Source of the DNA: Litorivivens sp041619575
GTDB taxonomy: Bacteria; Pseudomonadota; Gammaproteobacteria; Pseudomonadales; Spongiibacteraceae
Length of the DNA stretch: 5,992 nt
Direction of reading: 5' to 3'
NCBI GenBank assembly: GCA_041619575.1
Contig: JBFKDP010000255.1
Coordinates: 1 to 5,992, forward strand
Under the pieces are notes generated by a model. That model was given only the letters and a program-made list of their open reading frames with translations, had not been told where the DNA came from and did no database searches. The translations under genes were made by a program, and so were the position numbers. How positions within the stretch are numbered: the stretch's first letter is position 1; the number at the start of each line of letters is the position of its first letter. Shown one piece after another: positions 1-5,320 of this stretch.

Positions 1-33
1 GCACTGGACCAGCTGCTGGCTGACCTATACTGA
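1..33 (+). CDS. C-terminal end of an upstream gene (partial)
   Basis: The first frame of the window is open from base 1 and reads ALDQLLADLY before a TGA at 31-33. This looks like an amphipathic C-terminal helix. It ends 12 nt before the rhodanese start, a spacing typical of co-transcribed genes, so the rhodanese may belong to an operon that begins outside the window. A second frame (from base 2) stays open to a TGA at 47-49 that would overlap the rhodanese start, but its peptide (HWTSCWLTYTEIGVK) looks less like a real protein end. No family can be named from ten residues. Confidence 0.45.
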   Translation, partial: ALDQLLADLY

Positions 34-45
34 GATAGGAGTGAA

Positions 46-381
46 ATGATGCGTTTTTGTGTATTAAAAAATATTGCAGCCGCCTGCTTTTTTCTGTTGT
101 CCGCCGCGCTTGTAATGGCTGACGCGGTTTGGATTGATGTACGCAGCCCTGTTGAGCATGCCATCGACAATATCGAAGGCGACATGCGCGTATCACACAG
201 CGAAATCGTTCCGGCTGTTACCCAGCACTTTCCTGACAAAGAGACAGAAATTCAGCTCTATTGTCGCAGTGGTGGCCGTGCGGGTAAGGCGATGGCCGCG
301 CTGCAAGAAGCGGGTTACAGCAAGGTGTTTAATGCTGGCAGCATTGATGATGCCCGACGGCAACGAGGCCTCGATGATTGA
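46..381 (+). CDS. Exported single-domain rhodanese (PspE-like thiosulfate sulfurtransferase)
   Basis: This is a 111-residue protein with an N-terminal signal peptide. A basic start is followed by a hydrophobic stretch (about residues 10-24) and a likely signal peptidase I site after VMA at residue 25, so the mature domain should be periplasmic. The WIDVRSP motif (29-35) and the active-site loop C73-R-S-G-G-R78 (CRSGGRAGKA) are those of a catalytically competent rhodanese, in which the cysteine carries a persulfide. The conserved C-terminal segment (GYSKVFNAGSIDDA, 91-104) is also present. Length and layout match E. coli PspE, about 104 aa. The usual GAxxIP segment after the first motif is degenerate (NIEGDMRVSHSEI). 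Two ATGs lie in tandem at 46 and 49. The SD AGGAG at 37-41 is 4 nt from the first and 7 nt from the second, so translation may begin at 49. The physiological sulfur donor and acceptor cannot be told from the sequence. Confidence 0.9.
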   Translation: MMRFCVLKNIAAACFFLLSAALVMADAVWIDVRSPVEHAIDNIEGDMRVSHSEIVPAVTQHFPDKETEIQLYCRSGGRAGKAMAALQEAGYSKVFNAGSIDDARRQRGLDD

Positions 382-445
382 CTTGATCGATAGCCGGCCT
401 GCGTACGGTTTTTTGCCACGCAGTAGGGTGGGGGCAAAAACGCTT

Positions 446-450
446 GAGGG
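446..450 (+). promoter_or_regulatory. Shine-Dalgarno GAGGG deciding a GTG start
   Basis: GAGGG lies 5 nt before the GTG at 456. It supports that codon over the in-frame TTG at 444, whose only upstream purine-rich stretch is a G-run at 430-434. Confidence 0.45.
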
Positions 451-455
451 CTAGA

Positions 456-743
456 GTGCTGCAGTTTCTGCTGATGTGCCTGGCCTGGTTTCTGCTCATG
501 CTTGGCTTCGTTTTTCTGTTCTCACCGATACCGATGGGCATTGTCTTTATCGCCTTGGGTTTGTCGCTACTGGTTTATGCGAGCGAAGCGATCACCGAAC
601 GAGTCGTCAATTTTCGCAGACAGCATCACAAGCTAAATGCACAGCTGATCTGGCTGGAGGCAAAGCTTAACAACCGGGTGCGTTTTGTGGGTTCCGCCAT
701 GAGTAAAACCCGACCCTTTGGGCCGGACGAAATGGGTTTGTAA
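456..743 (+). CDS. Small two-helix membrane protein, PGPGW-family-like
   Basis: This is a protein of about 95 residues. Two hydrophobic helices are separated by a short proline/glycine turn: LQFLLMCLAWFLLMLGFVFL, then FSPIPMG, then IVFIALGLSLLVYA. A basic, amphipathic cytoplasmic tail follows (TERVVNFRRQHHKLNAQLIW and onward to the C-terminus). The hairpin layout is that of the putative transmembrane PGPGW proteins, whose turn is normally PxPGPGW; here it is SPIPMG, so the assignment is by architecture. The function of the family is not established. The GTG start at 456 is preferred because of GAGGG five bases upstream. A TTG at 444 would add four residues (MRAR), and the extra arginines would suit a membrane protein. 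The gene is 74 nt downstream of the rhodanese and may share its transcript. A weak dyad (CTGCGT at 399-404, ACGCAG at 418-423) in the gap has no following T-run and is not a convincing terminator. Confidence 0.7.
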   Translation: MLQFLLMCLAWFLLMLGFVFLFSPIPMGIVFIALGLSLLVYASEAITERVVNFRRQHHKLNAQLIWLEAKLNNRVRFVGSAMSKTRPFGPDEMGL

Positions 744-935
744 AGCCTGCGTTGCGCCGAGCCGGCACACTATCATTAAACACTTTATGCTAGGCGCGCC
801 AGCGAATTTCAGAGCTGCAGTATGCGACTGTGTCAAGGATATTGAGATGCAGGAGATCCCGGGGCTGGTGCGGGAAATTGCAAGGCGCGATGGAAGGGGC
901 TCGTAGACAAATGACTTGCTGGGAGTTTTTGTGCC

Positions 936-1559
936 ATGAGTTTGCTTGAAGCGCTGGCACTCTTTGGTCTTATGATGGCGCTCGCTGCAATGCCGAGCAC
1001 GAGTGTTGCATTAGTGGTGGCAAAAACCATTGCTTCTGGTCGCCGCAGTGGTGTGCTCACCGCGGTGGGCATTGTGACGGGCGACCTGGTGTTTGTAGCA
1101 CTCGCGCTATTGGGGGTCAGCACGCTCGCAGGCTGGCTTGGACCCTTGTTCGGGCTTCTTAAAGCATTGGCGGGTATTTATCTTGTCTTTCTGGGTATCA
1201 ATATCTTTCGCGCGAGTCCACAAGTCAGTTTGCCCGCGCAGCCCCTAAAGCAGCCGCGGGCGAAACCCGTGACGGATTTTTTGGCAGGCCTGGTCTTGAC
1301 GCTTGGCGATATTAAAGCTTTGCTCTTCTACGCCAGTCTGTTTCCCTTAGTCGTTACCGTTCAGGGGCTTTCAGTCTTGGATGCACTCAATATCACCGCC
1401 ATCACCCTCGTGGCAGGAGGTGGTGTGAAATTGGCCTATGTCTTGTTTGCATCGGCAGTCAGCGAGCAGCTCGACAAACGATTCCAGGCAGGCCTGCCAC
1501 GTAGGGCCGGTGGCATTATGCTGATCGCCTGCGGTTCCTTGCTCATTTCCAGGGCCTGA
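936..1559 (+). CDS. LysE/RhtB-family amino-acid (or related metabolite) exporter
   Basis: This is a 207-residue, very hydrophobic inner-membrane protein with about six predicted helices (near 5-27, 38-62, 65-92, 113-141, 147-174 and 188-205) and a polar loop at about 93-112. The segment VALVVAKTIASGRRSGVLTA followed by VGIVTGDLVF (24-53) is the conserved LysE/RhtB N-terminal half. LTLGDIKALLFYASLFP (121-137) corresponds to the second conserved repeat. Family members export amino acids such as lysine, homoserine or threonine in exchange for protons; the substrate here cannot be predicted. The usual PGP of helix 1 reads MPSTS, and the usual NPK of the second repeat reads GDIK, so this is a divergent subfamily. 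The ATG at 936 follows GGGAG (921-925) by 10 nt. The 192-nt gap upstream contains no convincing gene and no clear sigma70 promoter. The gene converges on the FMN reductase gene with 10 nt between stop codons. Confidence 0.87.
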   Translation: MSLLEALALFGLMMALAAMPSTSVALVVAKTIASGRRSGVLTAVGIVTGDLVFVALALLGVSTLAGWLGPLFGLLKALAGIYLVFLGINIFRASPQVSLPAQPLKQPRAKPVTDFLAGLVLTLGDIKALLFYASLFPLVVTVQGLSVLDALNITAITLVAGGGVKLAYVLFASAVSEQLDKRFQAGLPRRAGGIMLIACGSLLISRA

Positions 1560-1569
1560 ACTTTCGGGC

Positions 1570-2142
1570 TTAGGCCGCGGCCTTTTTTTCCCGGGATTGA
1601 GTCTGGCGTACAACCCAGTCTTCGAAGCCGTTGATGTAGCGCTGCAGGCGCGAAGCTGCCGTTTCGTCGGTGAGCTGACCGCTGGCGTCGAAGGCTTCGT
1701 GGGCGCTGCCAAGCAGGTACTCGATGCTGGGATACCCGGGTGCTAGCGCGCTGGTCATCACCGCGCGCAACTGTGCCTGTGCTCTGGCGCCGCCAATCGG
1801 GCTCATGGACGCGCTGACGACGCCGAAAGGTTTGTCGGCCAGGGGTGATTGAAAGGCGGGGCGTGAAGCCCAGTCGATCGTGTTTTGCAGAACACCCGGA
1901 ATACTGTGGTTAAATTCCGGCGTTGCGAAAAGCAGGGCGTCAGCCTCTTCGATTTTTTGCTTCAGACTGATTACCGTCGCAGGCTTGTTATCGCCATCCA
2001 GGTCCTGATTGTATAGCGGGATGCCGCTCAGGCTCAGAATGTCGAAGCTGACCTGGTCACTAAAATAGTCTCCCGCGCTTTGCAGGAGTTTCAGGTTGAG
2101 TGAGTCGCGGCGTAAGCTGCCGTTGATACCAAGAACTTTCAT
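1570..2142 (-). CDS. NAD(P)H-dependent FMN reductase / quinone reductase (ChrR/YieF-like flavoprotein)
   Basis: This is a 190-residue flavodoxin-fold protein. KVLGINGSLRRDSLN (2-16) is the beta1 strand plus the FMN-phosphate loop. P75-E-F-N78-H-S80-I-P82 through N87-T-I-D90-W91 is the hallmark PEYNxSxPxxLKNAIDW motif of NADPH-dependent FMN reductases, and GGAR (117-120) lies in the third flavin-contacting region. Relatives (E. coli ChrR/YieF) reduce quinones, chromate and other electrophiles using NAD(P)H, usually as cytosolic dimers or tetramers. The frame is open upstream to 2223, but the start at 2142 is chosen because GAGGG (2149-2153 on this strand) lies 6 nt before it. The family also starts immediately before the first strand, and a start further up would overlap the pirin gene. 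The gap to the pirin stop is 34 nt, so the two are probably co-transcribed, consistent with a shared redox role. The true substrate is unknown. Confidence 0.9.
   Translation of the reverse strand: MKVLGINGSLRRDSLNLKLLQSAGDYFSDQVSFDILSLSGIPLYNQDLDGDNKPATVISLKQKIEEADALLFATPEFNHSIPGVLQNTIDWASRPAFQSPLADKPFGVVSASMSPIGGARAQAQLRAVMTSALAPGYPSIEYLLGSAHEAFDASGQLTDETAASRLQRYINGFEDWVVRQTQSREKKAAA
1572..1589 (+). terminator. Possible short intrinsic terminator for the LysE gene
   Basis: A 12-nt GC-rich palindrome (AGGCCGCGGCCT, 1572-1583) runs directly into seven T residues (1583-1589), just after the LysE stop codon. The hairpin stem would be only about 4 bp with a CGCG loop. A second possible stem pairs GGCCTGA (1553-1559) with TTAGGCC (1570-1576), but its T-run is several bases away. 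The element lies inside the 3' end of the convergent FMN reductase gene, where the same bases encode the C-terminal Lys-Lys-Ala-Ala-Ala. It may be a coincidence of that coding sequence. Confidence 0.3.
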
Positions 2143-2148
2143 AAGTTT

Positions 2149-2153
2149 CCCTC
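2149..2153 (-). promoter_or_regulatory. Shine-Dalgarno GAGGG of the FMN reductase gene
   Basis: GAGGG on the minus strand lies 6 nt before the ATG at 2142. It fixes this start against the longer frame that would begin at 2223 inside the pirin gene. Confidence 0.65.
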
Positions 2154-2176
2154 GCATAGTGTCGGAGCTCACTGCG

Positions 2177-3031
2177 CTAGGCGGTGAGGCGTCCGTTTCG
2201 ATAATCGTTGATGGCCTGTTCAATTTCTTCCGGCGTGTTCATCACAAAAGGACCGTAGTGCGCCAAGGGTTCATTGATGGGTTCAGCGGCCAAGAGTAGG
2301 AAGCGGCTGCAAGTTGGGCCAGCGTTCCCAATGTGAACACGCTCGCCTGGATGCAGGCGAGCCAGTTGTTGCTGCTCGACAGCGTGCACGTTGCTGCCGG
2401 CAGGCAGCTCAATGGCGCCCTCATAGACATAGGCAATTACGGTGGCGGTGGCGGAAACCGGCAGCTCGATACTGGCGTCGTGCTTCAAGGTGATATCCAG
2501 AGCCAATGGCGCGGTGGCGACACCTTGTACCGGGCCGCTGATATCACCGACACTTCCTGCGATAACTCGCGCACTGGCGCCGGAGTCTGGCTGCCACAGC
2601 GGAATCTTATCGGCGTTGAATTCGCGATATTGCGCGGGCTTCATTTTGTCGGCGGCGGGGAGATTGATCCACAACTGGAAGCCGTGCAGGCGGCCTGCGT
2701 TCTGTTCAGGCATTTCAGAGTGGAGTATGCCGCGCGCCGCGCTCATCCACTGGACTCCACCCGGGGCGATAACACCTTCATTGCCCATGTGGTCGCGATG
2801 GCGCATGCGGCCTTCCAGCATGAGAGTGACGGTCTCGAAACCCCTGTGAGGGTGTTCCGGGAAGCCGCCGATATAGTCAGCGGCGTCGTCACTGGCAATT
2901 TCATCCAGCATCAGGAAGGGATCGAGATCGCCAAACTGGCCGGGCATGGATACCCGTTTGATGTGGACACCGTCGCCGTCGCTAGCTGCTCGCGCGGGGT
3001 AGATGGCCTGTAGGTTGCGAATGTTGGTCAT
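2177..3031 (-). CDS. Pirin-family bicupin protein
   Basis: This is a 284-residue protein close in length to human pirin (290 aa) and longer than E. coli YhaK/YhhW (about 230 aa). The N-terminal cupin carries the complete metal site: H60 and H62 in EHPHRGFETVT, then H104 and E106 in ARGILHSEMPE. These correspond to the Fe(II)-binding His-His-His-Glu set of pirins. GFQLWINLP (117-125) is also conserved. The second cupin/Pirin_C domain spans about 175-281 and ends with the typical EPINEPLAHYGPFVMNT segment. Some pirins have quercetin 2,3-dioxygenase activity and others act as redox-sensitive regulators; which applies here cannot be seen. AGGAG (3039-3043 on this strand) lies 7 nt before the ATG at 3031. 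The gene is divergent from the LysR regulator and upstream of the FMN reductase. This mirrors E. coli, where yhaK (pirin) neighbours yhaJ (LysR), so regulator control of the pair is likely. Confidence 0.95.
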   Translation of the reverse strand: MTNIRNLQAIYPARAASDGDGVHIKRVSMPGQFGDLDPFLMLDEIASDDAADYIGGFPEHPHRGFETVTLMLEGRMRHRDHMGNEGVIAPGGVQWMSAARGILHSEMPEQNAGRLHGFQLWINLPAADKMKPAQYREFNADKIPLWQPDSGASARVIAGSVGDISGPVQGVATAPLALDITLKHDASIELPVSATATVIAYVYEGAIELPAGSNVHAVEQQQLARLHPGERVHIGNAGPTCSRFLLLAAEPINEPLAHYGPFVMNTPEEIEQAINDYRNGRLTA

Positions 3032-3075
3032 GGTCTCTCTCCTGAAAAGGCGGTGTTACGACCTTACTTGCCTGC

Positions 3076-3104
3076 ATTTTAGTACTTGATAAAAGAATAA
3101 AAAG
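3076..3104 (-). promoter_or_regulatory. Candidate promoter of the pirin-FMN reductase operon
   Basis: On the minus strand a TAAAAT -10 hexamer (3081-3076) lies 17 nt downstream of CTTTTT (3104-3099), a poor -35. Transcription would start near 3069. A good -10 with a weak -35 suits an activator-dependent promoter. The two dyads upstream would then be centred near -49 and -69, positions typical for LysR activators. The hexamers were picked by eye in AT-rich DNA. Confidence 0.35.
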
Positions 3105-3114
3105 CGGAGATATT
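3086..3114 (+). promoter_or_regulatory. Candidate sigma70 promoter of the LysR regulator gene
   Basis: TTGATA (3086-3091, five of six matches to TTGACA), a 17-nt spacer and GATATT (3109-3114, four of six matches to TATAAT) form a plausible promoter starting near 3120. Its -10 overlaps the first dyad, and the second dyad falls in the leader just before the start codon. Bound regulator should therefore block this promoter, giving the negative autoregulation common in LysR systems. Confidence 0.35.
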
Positions 3115-3126
3115 TGCACTAAATAT
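3110..3126. promoter_or_regulatory. LysR-type operator half (T-N11-A dyad)
   Basis: ATATTT and AAATAT form a 6-bp inverted repeat around a 5-bp centre (GCACT). Within it are T-N11-A pairs (for example T3113 and A3125), the consensus shape of LysR-family boxes. It is centred at 3118, 20 bp from the next dyad, and both contain TTGmACTA (here TTGCACTA, 3114-3121). It lies in the divergent LysR/pirin intergenic region, so the neighbouring LysR protein is the likely binder. Confidence 0.5.
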
Positions 3127-3130
3127 TCAA

Positions 3131-3145
3131 AATAGTTGAACTATT
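3131..3145. promoter_or_regulatory. Perfect 7-bp dyad abutting the LysR start codon
   Basis: AATAGTT-G-AACTATT is a perfect 15-bp inverted repeat. The flanking bases continue the symmetry after one mismatch (CA at 3128-3129, TG at 3147-3148). It ends exactly at the GTG start codon of the LysR gene and contains TTGAACTA (3136-3143), matching the first dyad's TTGCACTA 22 bp upstream. It may be the high-affinity recognition site of the regulator. It lacks a symmetric T-N11-A pair. It could also fold as a small RNA hairpin over the start of the message. Confidence 0.5.
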
Positions 3146-4033
3146 GTGACCCAAGCCATTAGCCTTGATGCGCTGGAAGTTCTGGATGCTATCGACAGTC
3201 AGGGCAGTTTCGCGGCGGCGGCAGAAAAGCTGCACAAGGTGCCGTCGGCAATCACCTATACCGTGCAGAAACTGGAGCAGGATTTGCGCATCAGCCTGTT
3301 CCGGAAAGAGGGTCGGCGTTCGGTGCTGACACCTGCTGGACGACTGTTGCTGGAGGATGGGCGTGAAATTCTGGCCGCAACCCGGCGTTTGGCCGAAGCG
3401 GCGCGGCAGGTTGAACGGGGTTGGGAATCAAAGCTGACGCTGGCGATTGATTCGCGGGTTGATTTTGGCGCAGTGGCAGATGCTTTGCAGGCATTTTTTC
3501 AACTGGAAACCGGTACGGAGATTCGCCTCAGCGAAGAGGTGCTGTCAGGTGCCTGGGAGGCTGTGCTGGATGATCGGGCGGATCTGGTCATCGGTGCGCC
3601 AGTCTTGCCAGAACCCCCTGCCGCCATGGAAGTCCGGCCGTTGATGACGGTAGAATTCGTGTTTGCCGTTGCCCCATTTCACCCGCTGGCAAATCCCTCG
3701 GTGCCGCTGAGCGCGGCAGACATAGAGCCCTATCGCGCGGTGGTGGCGAGCGATACCTCTCGTCACCGTCCTGCCATGAGTCGGCGGGTATTTCGCAGCC
3801 AGTCAGTTCTGGCCGTCACTGATATTGCGCAAAAAATCGAAGCGCAGCGCCGTGGCTTGGGTGTTGGTTTTTTGCCTCGCCATCGCATCGAAGGCGAGTT
3901 GGCGCGGGGAGAGCTGGTGCTGCCATCTTTGCAGCAGCAGGAAGGGCCCACTGAGCTGGTGCTGGCTTGGAAGCAGGGTAAAGGCGGGCGTGCATTGCAG
4001 TGGTTTGTGGATTGGTTTGCCTCCCATGCATAG
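3146..4033 (+). CDS. LysR-family transcriptional regulator, YhaJ-like
   Basis: This is a 295-residue protein. The N-terminal winged helix-turn-helix spans about residues 6-66, with SFAAAAEKLHKVPSAITYTV (21-40) as the helix-turn-helix core. A linker helix (about 66-90) follows, then the LysR effector-binding domain (about 92-290; SLADxxVGA-type DRADLVIGAP at 143-152, QRRGLGVGFLP near 234-244). The sequence strongly recalls E. coli YhaJ: LDALEVLDAID-GSFAAAAEKL-VPSAITYT and the later VLAGAWE-like segment VLSGAWEAVLDDRADLVI. YhaJ is encoded beside the pirin yhaK and responds to aromatic or quinone-like compounds. The divergent pirin and FMN reductase genes are therefore the likely targets. The GTG at 3146 is the only usable start: an in-frame TGA lies at 3137-3139. 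No SD sequence precedes it, because the upstream bases form the operator-like dyad. Translation may thus be weak or leaderless. Confidence 0.92.
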   Translation: MTQAISLDALEVLDAIDSQGSFAAAAEKLHKVPSAITYTVQKLEQDLRISLFRKEGRRSVLTPAGRLLLEDGREILAATRRLAEAARQVERGWESKLTLAIDSRVDFGAVADALQAFFQLETGTEIRLSEEVLSGAWEAVLDDRADLVIGAPVLPEPPAAMEVRPLMTVEFVFAVAPFHPLANPSVPLSAADIEPYRAVVASDTSRHRPAMSRRVFRSQSVLAVTDIAQKIEAQRRGLGVGFLPRHRIEGELARGELVLPSLQQQEGPTELVLAWKQGKGGRALQWFVDWFASHA

Positions 4034-4050
4034 TGCCGGAATAGTTTGCG

Positions 4051-5265
4051 CTAGCTGCGTGCGATTTCAGCCTGTATGTCACTGCCACGGCTCAGCCAGA
4101 GTGTCGCTGCGATCACGAGCACCATACTCGCCGAAATCCACAGCAGGCTCTGCCAACCAAATTGGCTAATAACCCAGCCCGACGACAGCGCGCTAATGGC
4201 CTGGCAGCCGAATACGGCAAATTCATTCACCGATTGGACTTTGAATCTTTCTTCGGGGCGGTAACACAGAGGAAGGAGTGCGGTGCCGCCGACAAACAGA
4301 AAATTCCAGCCGATACCCAGCAAAATCAAGGCCCACCAGTAGTGGTGGAGTTGGTGGCCTGACAATGCCGCGCCCAGGCAAATGAGGTAGGCGGCCACTC
4401 CCATGCCAATCAGGCCCCGGTGCCCCACTTTCGCAATCAGCCAGCCGGAGAAGAGGGATGGCAGAAACATGGCAATGATATGGGATTGAATCACCCACTT
4501 GGTATCAATCAGGCTGTAACCCCGCACCGCATGCATATCCAGCGGTGTTGCCGTCATCATAAAGCTCATCATGGCATAGCCCATGGCGGAAGCGCCTACC
4601 GCGAGCCAGAGCAGCGGCTGGCGGAACAGTGTACCGACGGTGCGCCCCGTTCCGCGTTCTTCCGCCTGCGCCGGAGCCTGATTGCGATAACCCAGGCCGA
4701 TGACCAGCAGTACCGCAGAACAAATTAGTGCCAGCAGTGTAAATGCGCCAACAAAGGCACTGTGGGGGCCAGTGGCGGCTGACAGCTGAAGGGCGGCGGC
4801 GACGCTTGGACCATAAACTACCAGTTCGGGGCCTAGGTAGGCCGCCACCAGACCGCCCAGCAAAACCTGAGAAGCTGCTTGTCCGGCACGTGGCGCTGCC
4901 ACACTTTCAATGGCGGCAAACCGATACTGCTGGGCGATGGCCACACCGACGCCAAGTAACAGGCTGGCACTGCAGAACAGGGCAAAGTGCTGCAGGTGTA
5001 TGCCCCAGGCGGCTGCCAGTGCTGCGGCGATTGAGATCGCGCCGCCCAGCATAAATACTGCCTTGCGGCCGACACGCTGCATCAGCCGGGTCATGGGCAA
5101 GACGGCCAGTGCCGTGCCAATGACAATGCAGGCTACCGGTAAGGTCGCCAGGCTGGGGCGTGGCGCCAGCGCACTGCCAATGATGCCGCCGCTGAACACC
5201 AGCAGGGGCGCGACGGTCATGGACAGGGCTTGGGCGAGGGTCAAAATCCAAACAGTGGCGGGCAC
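4051..5265 (-). CDS. MFS (major facilitator superfamily) transporter
   Basis: This is a 404-residue integral membrane protein with about 12 predicted helices in two six-helix halves, joined by a hydrophilic loop at about 192-212 (GYRNQAPAQAEERGTGRT). A motif-A-like loop between helices 2 and 3 reads MTRLMQRVGRKAV (58-70). The second half contains SFMMTATPLDM (234-244) in helix 7 and the loop AKVGHRGLIGMG (278-289), the second motif-A-like position. Substrate and direction cannot be deduced; MFS_1 proteins of this type are mostly uncharacterised drug or metabolite transporters. The frame is open far upstream to 5538, but that extension lies over the carbonic-anhydrase gene and is hydrophilic and low-quality. 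The GTG at 5265 is chosen because AAGGA lies 7 nt before it and the protein then begins directly with VPATVWILTLAQAL, a normal MFS first helix. It ends 17 nt from the convergent LysR gene and begins 55 nt after the gamma-carbonic-anhydrase stop, suggesting co-transcription. Confidence 0.88.
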   Translation of the reverse strand: MPATVWILTLAQALSMTVAPLLVFSGGIIGSALAPRPSLATLPVACIVIGTALAVLPMTRLMQRVGRKAVFMLGGAISIAAALAAAWGIHLQHFALFCSASLLLGVGVAIAQQYRFAAIESVAAPRAGQAASQVLLGGLVAAYLGPELVVYGPSVAAALQLSAATGPHSAFVGAFTLLALICSAVLLVIGLGYRNQAPAQAEERGTGRTVGTLFRQPLLWLAVGASAMGYAMMSFMMTATPLDMHAVRGYSLIDTKWVIQSHIIAMFLPSLFSGWLIAKVGHRGLIGMGVAAYLICLGAALSGHQLHHYWWALILLGIGWNFLFVGGTALLPLCYRPEERFKVQSVNEFAVFGCQAISALSSGWVISQFGWQSLLWISASMVLVIAATLWLSRGSDIQAEIARS

Positions 5266-5272
5266 GGTAAAG

Positions 5273-5277
5273 TCCTT
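5273..5277 (-). promoter_or_regulatory. Shine-Dalgarno AAGGA of the MFS gene
   Basis: AAGGA on the minus strand lies 7 nt before the GTG at 5265. It decides the MFS start against the roughly 90-codon upstream extension of the same frame. Confidence 0.65.
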
Positions 5278-5320
5278 GTATTGGGCGCGACATGACAGCT
5301 GCCAGAGGCAGAAAAGGTCG

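Noticed and set aside
399..423. Inverted repeat CTGCGT/ACGCAG between the rhodanese and the small membrane protein genes
   Set aside because: The 6-bp stem with a 13-nt loop and no following T-run is not an intrinsic terminator, and it is within chance expectation.
718..906. A 62-codon plus-strand frame, or a 39-codon one from the ATG at 787, in the gap before the LysE gene
   Set aside because: It overlaps the end of the membrane-protein gene, has no SD at either ATG, and the peptide matches no family I recognise.
2143..2223. Upstream extension of the FMN reductase frame (27 extra residues)
   Set aside because: It would overlap the pirin C-terminus, and the flavodoxin fold starts directly at the internal ATG at 2142, which has GAGGG 6 nt upstream.
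2333..3013. A 226-codon open frame on the plus strand, antisense to the pirin gene
   Set aside because: The opposite strand encodes a full pirin with all metal ligands and a good SD. The antisense peptide has no recognisable domain and no SD at its start, as expected from GC-biased codon use on the other strand.
3816..4088. Several minus-strand open frames opposite the 3' part of the LysR gene
   Set aside because: They are shadows of the LysR coding frame, with repetitive low-quality peptides and no ribosome binding site.
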